The position numbers and the translations under genes were made by a program. From Thermoplasmatota archaeon (GTDB lineage Archaea; Thermoplasmatota; E2; DHVEG-1): 37,143 bases of DNA. Location: assembly GCA_016930995.1 (NCBI GenBank), contig JAFGFQ010000159.1:1-37143 (forward strand), given 5' to 3'. Shown piece by piece: positions 33,921-37,143 of the stretch. Every line of letters starts with the position of its first letter. Positions within the stretch are counted from its first letter, which is position 1. Under the pieces are notes generated by a model, which saw nothing but the letters and a program-made list of their open reading frames with translations, ran no database searches and was not told where the DNA came from.

Positions 33921-35693
33921 ATGGCAAAAGAGAAGGCAAAAAAGAACAAGACAACAAAAAACGAGAAAAAAGAAAAGAAAGAGACATTAGATGAGATAAA
34001 AATCGCCTATCACAGTCTTGAGGATAGGAAGAAATTCATCAGATCTGTTTTCATCCCGCTTCTCATCATAGGCATCCTGGTGATGTGTTTACCGTTCCTC
34101 CTCCCGCTGCTCATTCCAACACCCTTGCAGTATAATCCAATTACATTTATTTTCGGTGGGATCATTCCAATCATTCTTGGAGTTTTTTATCCGTATATTA
34201 GCTGGAAGAACAGAGAATCTGACATCAATGGGAAAATGCATTTCTTCATCACTCATATCAGAGTGCTTGCGATTTCTGACCTCAGTTTGAAAGATATCGT
34301 CAATGTGCTTGGAGGAAACAAAGCCTACAAGAGCCTGGGGGAGGAATTACGGAAAATCAGCGTGCTTGCCGATCAATGGCGGGTCCCGATTTCAAAAACG
34401 TTCCGGTTCGTTGGACAGAGAACACCAAGTAAAATCCTGCGTGACTTTCTCGACCGGTTCTCACAGAGTCTTGACAGCGGTGTTGAGCATCGAGAGTTCA
34501 TCGAACATGAGCAGGACGCGGTACTCCAAGAGTATAAAACCATCTATGAGGCAAGCAATGAAAATATCGTCATTCTCAGTGAGGTATACGTCAGCCTTCT
34601 TATCGCGATTATCTTTGTGATGTCTATGGGGATTGTTCTGCCGATGGTGATGGGGTCCCAGGACATGGGCACGTTTATCTACGTTGCCTCTTTTATGATG
34701 CTTGCCTCAGAAGGAATGCTGCTGTATCTCTTACGTTCCATGATCCCGTCTGATGAGGTGTGGCATTGTACTGGTGACAAAGGGGAAGTTGAACTTTCCA
34801 TCCTACGGAATTTTAAAGGAATGTTGCTGCTGTCAATTCTACTTTGTATCGTTTTTTTTATTTCGAAATATTTTCTGATGCTTCCGATCATTTCCATGAT
34901 CCCGATTGAGATTCTCATCGTCGGTGGATTGACACCACTATTCTTCCCTGGCCTTAAAGCGCTCCGTGAGGAGGAGCACATCTCACGAAAAGAACGCAAC
35001 TTCATGGGGTTTCTCCCTGCATTAGGATCGATTTCAACGATGCGAGGAGGCAGAATCAATGATTCTGTGTATTACCTCAGTGAGAAGGACTATGGGGTCC
35101 TTACCAAACATATCCGTGACCTCTACCGACGTCTGAGAACGCGTATCGATGATGATGCTTCCTGGGAGTGGTTCGGTGTTGATACAGGGAGTAATTTTAT
35201 ACAACGTTCCTGTGAAATGTTCAGGCAGGCAACCGCAGCAGCAGCCAATCCCCGGACCGTCTCTCGGATGATTGCAGAAAACATTCGGAAGATTCGTGAC
35301 CTTCGGGTGAAAAAATTTGCAATTGTACGAACAACCTCAGCGATGCTTGCAGGAATCACCTTTGGTATTTCATTTTCCATATATATTTCATTTGTCGTCG
35401 CACGTCATCTCAATACAATTCTTATCAGTAGCAATGCCGGTCATCCCTTTGAAGGAACCTCAATTGATGTCGGAGCAATCCTGACGACCGTTCCTCCTGA
35501 GGTGTTCGCACAGAATTATTATCTTATCTTTCTCGTATTGCTCTGCCATTCATTCCTTATGGCTTTGACGATCCGCTCCCTCCGAGGCAGTCATATCCTT
35601 GTCAGCCTCTGTTTCTTTATTCCTTTTGCCTGGATCGTCGCAATCACTGCAGTCGCCGTCGATATTGGCCTGCGAGGATATCTTGGATTATAA
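33921..35693 (+). CDS. arlJ: Archaellum membrane platform protein ArlJ
   Basis: This 590-residue protein is the polytopic core on which ArlI acts. A very basic N-terminus (first about 25 residues nearly all Lys and Glu) precedes helices at about 40-65 and 75-95. A cytoplasmic T2SF-like domain with ILRDFLDRFSQSLDSG follows, then a helix block at about 230-340. A second cytoplasmic domain with LPALGSISTMRGGRINDSVY and MFRQATAAAANPRTVSRM leads into four final helices. The two cytoplasmic domains are basic, as needed for ATPase contact. It is the last gene of the operon. Confidence 0.94.
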   Translation: MAKEKAKKNKTTKNEKKEKKETLDEIKIAYHSLEDRKKFIRSVFIPLLIIGILVMCLPFLLPLLIPTPLQYNPITFIFGGIIPIILGVFYPYISWKNRESDINGKMHFFITHIRVLAISDLSLKDIVNVLGGNKAYKSLGEELRKISVLADQWRVPISKTFRFVGQRTPSKILRDFLDRFSQSLDSGVEHREFIEHEQDAVLQEYKTIYEASNENIVILSEVYVSLLIAIIFVMSMGIVLPMVMGSQDMGTFIYVASFMMLASEGMLLYLLRSMIPSDEVWHCTGDKGEVELSILRNFKGMLLLSILLCIVFFISKYFLMLPIISMIPIEILIVGGLTPLFFPGLKALREEEHISRKERNFMGFLPALGSISTMRGGRINDSVYYLSEKDYGVLTKHIRDLYRRLRTRIDDDASWEWFGVDTGSNFIQRSCEMFRQATAAAANPRTVSRMIAENIRKIRDLRVKKFAIVRTTSAMLAGITFGISFSIYISFVVARHLNTILISSNAGHPFEGTSIDVGAILTTVPPEVFAQNYYLIFLVLLCHSFLMALTIRSLRGSHILVSLCFFIPFAWIVAITAVAVDIGLRGYLGL

Positions 35694-35744
35694 AAAACCT
35701 TTTTTACCACAAATACCAGAGTAGAGAATTCTACCTTATTACGG

Positions 35745-36389
35745 TTACGGCTGTAAATCAACAATCGTATGTGAAAATGTGCTTGGTGTCGTAAACCCGA
35801 TAACACCACGAATACCATGCTCAGGATATAATTCTCCGGTCACCTCGGTCCTCGTTCCAATCCCAGAGAAACATGCAGTCGTATTGACGAGAATAACAAT
35901 CATATCCTCATCATCAATCACTGGTTTTGTTGAAATACAGGAGCCATCGATATCTCGAATCACCAGGACGCCATATAATGATGAGGTCAAATTACTTGTA
36001 TTTAACGTTCCGAACAGGCCATTGGAAAGAGTATTACCAAAACAACTGCTTGAGTAATTTAATATGACCTTTGTCGTAGAGTCAGAGATTGAAAGAATCC
36101 CGTACGTTAAATCGATATCATCAGAAGCGGTCGTCGTCGTGACAAAGATCGCCAATTGCGTGATCGTTGAATTCTGCACATACCCACTCACATAAGTGAC
36201 CTTCAATCCACTTGAGATATCTCGTATCGTATCTTCACTTGTTTTCACTGCTTGTTGTTGAAGGCTGTTCATGGTCTGTATCATGACTGAGGCGGTTATT
36301 CCTGCAACCATAATCATAGCAATAAAAATAATCAAGGCACCGATACCAATATCCGCATTGACATCCTTTCTGAGTCTTTTGTAAGTCAT
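35745..36389 (-). CDS. arlB: Archaellin
   Basis: This 214-residue protein has a short leader ending in KDVNA, the core helix DIGIGALIIFIAMIMVAGI, then TIRDISSGLKVTYVSGY, an outer beta domain and the end VVIGFTTP-like close HTIVDLQP. It is a standard-length archaellin and lacks the extra N-terminal domain of the one at 24403. It runs convergent to the arl operon with 51 bases between stops. Its 5' leader can form a hairpin (36401-36434), and the TATA candidate TGTATATG lies near 36450. Glycosylation sites (N-x-S/T) are frequent. Confidence 0.93.
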   Translation of the reverse strand: MTYKRLRKDVNADIGIGALIIFIAMIMVAGITASVMIQTMNSLQQQAVKTSEDTIRDISSGLKVTYVSGYVQNSTITQLAIFVTTTTASDDIDLTYGILSISDSTTKVILNYSSSCFGNTLSNGLFGTLNTSNLTSSLYGVLVIRDIDGSCISTKPVIDDEDMIVILVNTTACFSGIGTRTEVTGELYPEHGIRGVIGFTTPSTFSHTIVDLQP

Positions 36390-36400
36390 CGAACTCTTTC

Positions 36401-36434
36401 TTACACCCTAGTAACCATGATTATGGGTGTTAAG
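36401..36434 (-). promoter_or_regulatory. Inverted repeat in the leader of the archaellin gene
   Basis: TTACACCC and GGGTGTTAA pair with one bulge across a 16-base spacer, lying 12-45 bases before the archaellin ATG. It may be an RNA hairpin or a regulator site in the 5' leader. Confidence 0.35.
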
Positions 36435-36495
36435 AAGTACTCCCACCACATATACAGAAACACAAAACAGCATAAAAAACTATGGGTGATGAGTT

Positions 36496-36535
36496 AAAAA
36501 AAAAAAAAAAAGATAGGAGGGTGCCAAGAACACCC
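36496..36535 (-). terminator. Hairpin and U16 terminator of the last archaellin
   Basis: On the minus strand the stem GGGTG/CACCC (36519-36523 and 36531-36535, loop of 7) is followed after 7 bases by a run of 16 T (A-run 36496-36511 on the plus strand). Archaeal terminators rely on such T-runs. It lies about 26 bases after the stop at 36561. Confidence 0.75.
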
Positions 36536-36560
36536 AAAGGGTATTTTTTCCTTGTTTTCC

Positions 36561-37143
36561 TTAATAGAGGTCGTAGACTGTGTCTGGATATGATGCAGGA
36601 GTCCTAAAGGCAAATACTCCTGGTGCCCCGCTTTCCGGTATAACCATACCCCAGATATCGGTTCTCTCGGTAAGTCCGCCAAATAACGCCCCAGCAGATA
36701 TTGCTATAAGGACGTGATCTCCTCTATTGATTACGGGGTTTGCATCCACACAAGATCCATCAGCATCTTCCAAAACAATGATACTAAATGTCGCATCTGT
36801 CGCAAAAGCAACCGTGTCGAATACCCCTGTAGCAGCTGGTGCATTACATTGTAGAGTCGTGTTGTATAATAAGAGATATTTGTTTGTCGAATCTGATAGC
36901 TCAACAACGGTATTGGAAAGGTCAATGTCTTTTGACCCGGATCGCGGAGATACACAGATTGTGACGTTGAGGATTGACCCATTTGTCCAACCGACATAAT
37001 TTCCCTTCTCACCAGTGATATCTTCGATACCAATACCTGTTGCAACTTCCTCGGTTGTTTCTTGACCGGTCTGCATCGCTTGAATCTCCAAACGATTCGC
37101 AGTCTGAATCAACACCGATGCTGCAATACCAGCAACAAGGACC
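36561..37143 (-). CDS. arlB: Archaellin, 5' end cut by the window edge
   Basis: The visible 193 residues start inside the core helix (VLVAGIAASVLIQTANRLE) and continue with TTEEVATGIGIEDITGEKG, VTICVSPRSGSKDIDLSNTV and the end FAFRTPASYPDTVYDLY. The leader peptide and start codon lie beyond base 37143. It is clearly a paralogue of the archaellin at 35745-36389 but has a different outer domain, so the filament may be built from more than one archaellin. A strong terminator separates the two genes. Confidence 0.93.
   Translation of the reverse strand, partial: VLVAGIAASVLIQTANRLEIQAMQTGQETTEEVATGIGIEDITGEKGNYVGWTNGSILNVTICVSPRSGSKDIDLSNTVVELSDSTNKYLLLYNTTLQCNAPAATGVFDTVAFATDATFSIIVLEDADGSCVDANPVINRGDHVLIAISAGALFGGLTERTDIWGMVIPESGAPGVFAFRTPASYPDTVYDLY

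Noticed and set aside
1..37143. CRISPR array or other regularly spaced short repeats
   Set aside because: No run of identical direct repeats with uniform spacers was seen. The only regular repeats are in the protein-coding coiled coil.

Overview
The window reads as a euryarchaeal chromosome segment, most likely from an uncultured Thermoplasmatota lineage. The evidence is a CDP-archaeol synthase, archaeal-type L15, L40e, SecY, AdkA and Cbf5, an ADP-forming acyl-CoA synthetase alpha subunit, TATA-type promoters (some apparently leaderless), tRNA genes without encoded CCA, and an archaellum locus with ArlC/D/E-type proteins. The lineage below the domain is inferred from gene content and was not tested by phylogeny.

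Layout. 1-1437: acyl-CoA synthetase (ADP-forming) alpha subunit. 1434-2990 (minus): a probable three-gene unit of an HTH regulator, CarS and a small Cys-rich zinc protein. 3246-3317 (minus): tRNA-Ala(GGC). 3403-4611: a METTL5-like RNA methyltransferase and a NYN-domain protein. 4835-9590: the distal part of the archaeal spc-type cluster (L15, SecY, AdkA, an EMC3/Oxa1-like DUF106 protein, Cmk) and Cbf5, followed by tRNA-Ser(GGA) at 9621-9706. 9890-13008 (minus): two TrkH-family K+ transporter subunits, one with a C-terminal zinc ribbon. 13135-14142: a complete IS5-like insertion sequence with 16-bp perfect terminal inverted repeats and a 3-bp AAC duplication. 14193-20291: housekeeping and membrane genes (PrsW-like, DUF2085, L40e, ProRS, TrmJ-like, a site-2 protease).

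20585-37143 is the most interesting part. A 943-residue coiled-coil protein built from spaced repeats precedes an extended archaellum locus. The locus holds a divergent archaellin-like protein (minus), an archaellin whose N-terminus carries an about 65-residue Sm-like-looking domain ahead of the class III signal segment, and a double-PAS coiled-coil protein (minus). These are followed by an arl operon in the order arlC-like, arlD/E, arlF, arlG, arlH, arlI, a second arlI, arlJ. Two further archaellins lie on the opposite strand at the end, the last one cut by the window edge.

ArlF and ArlG are the periplasmic stator-type components, ArlH and ArlI the cytoplasmic motor, ArlJ the membrane platform, and ArlC/D/E the cytoplasmic ring and chemotaxis interface. 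Archaellins form the filament. The tandem ArlI duplication, the archaellin fusion and the apparent AUA start of the arlC-like gene are the strongest candidates for something not described before.
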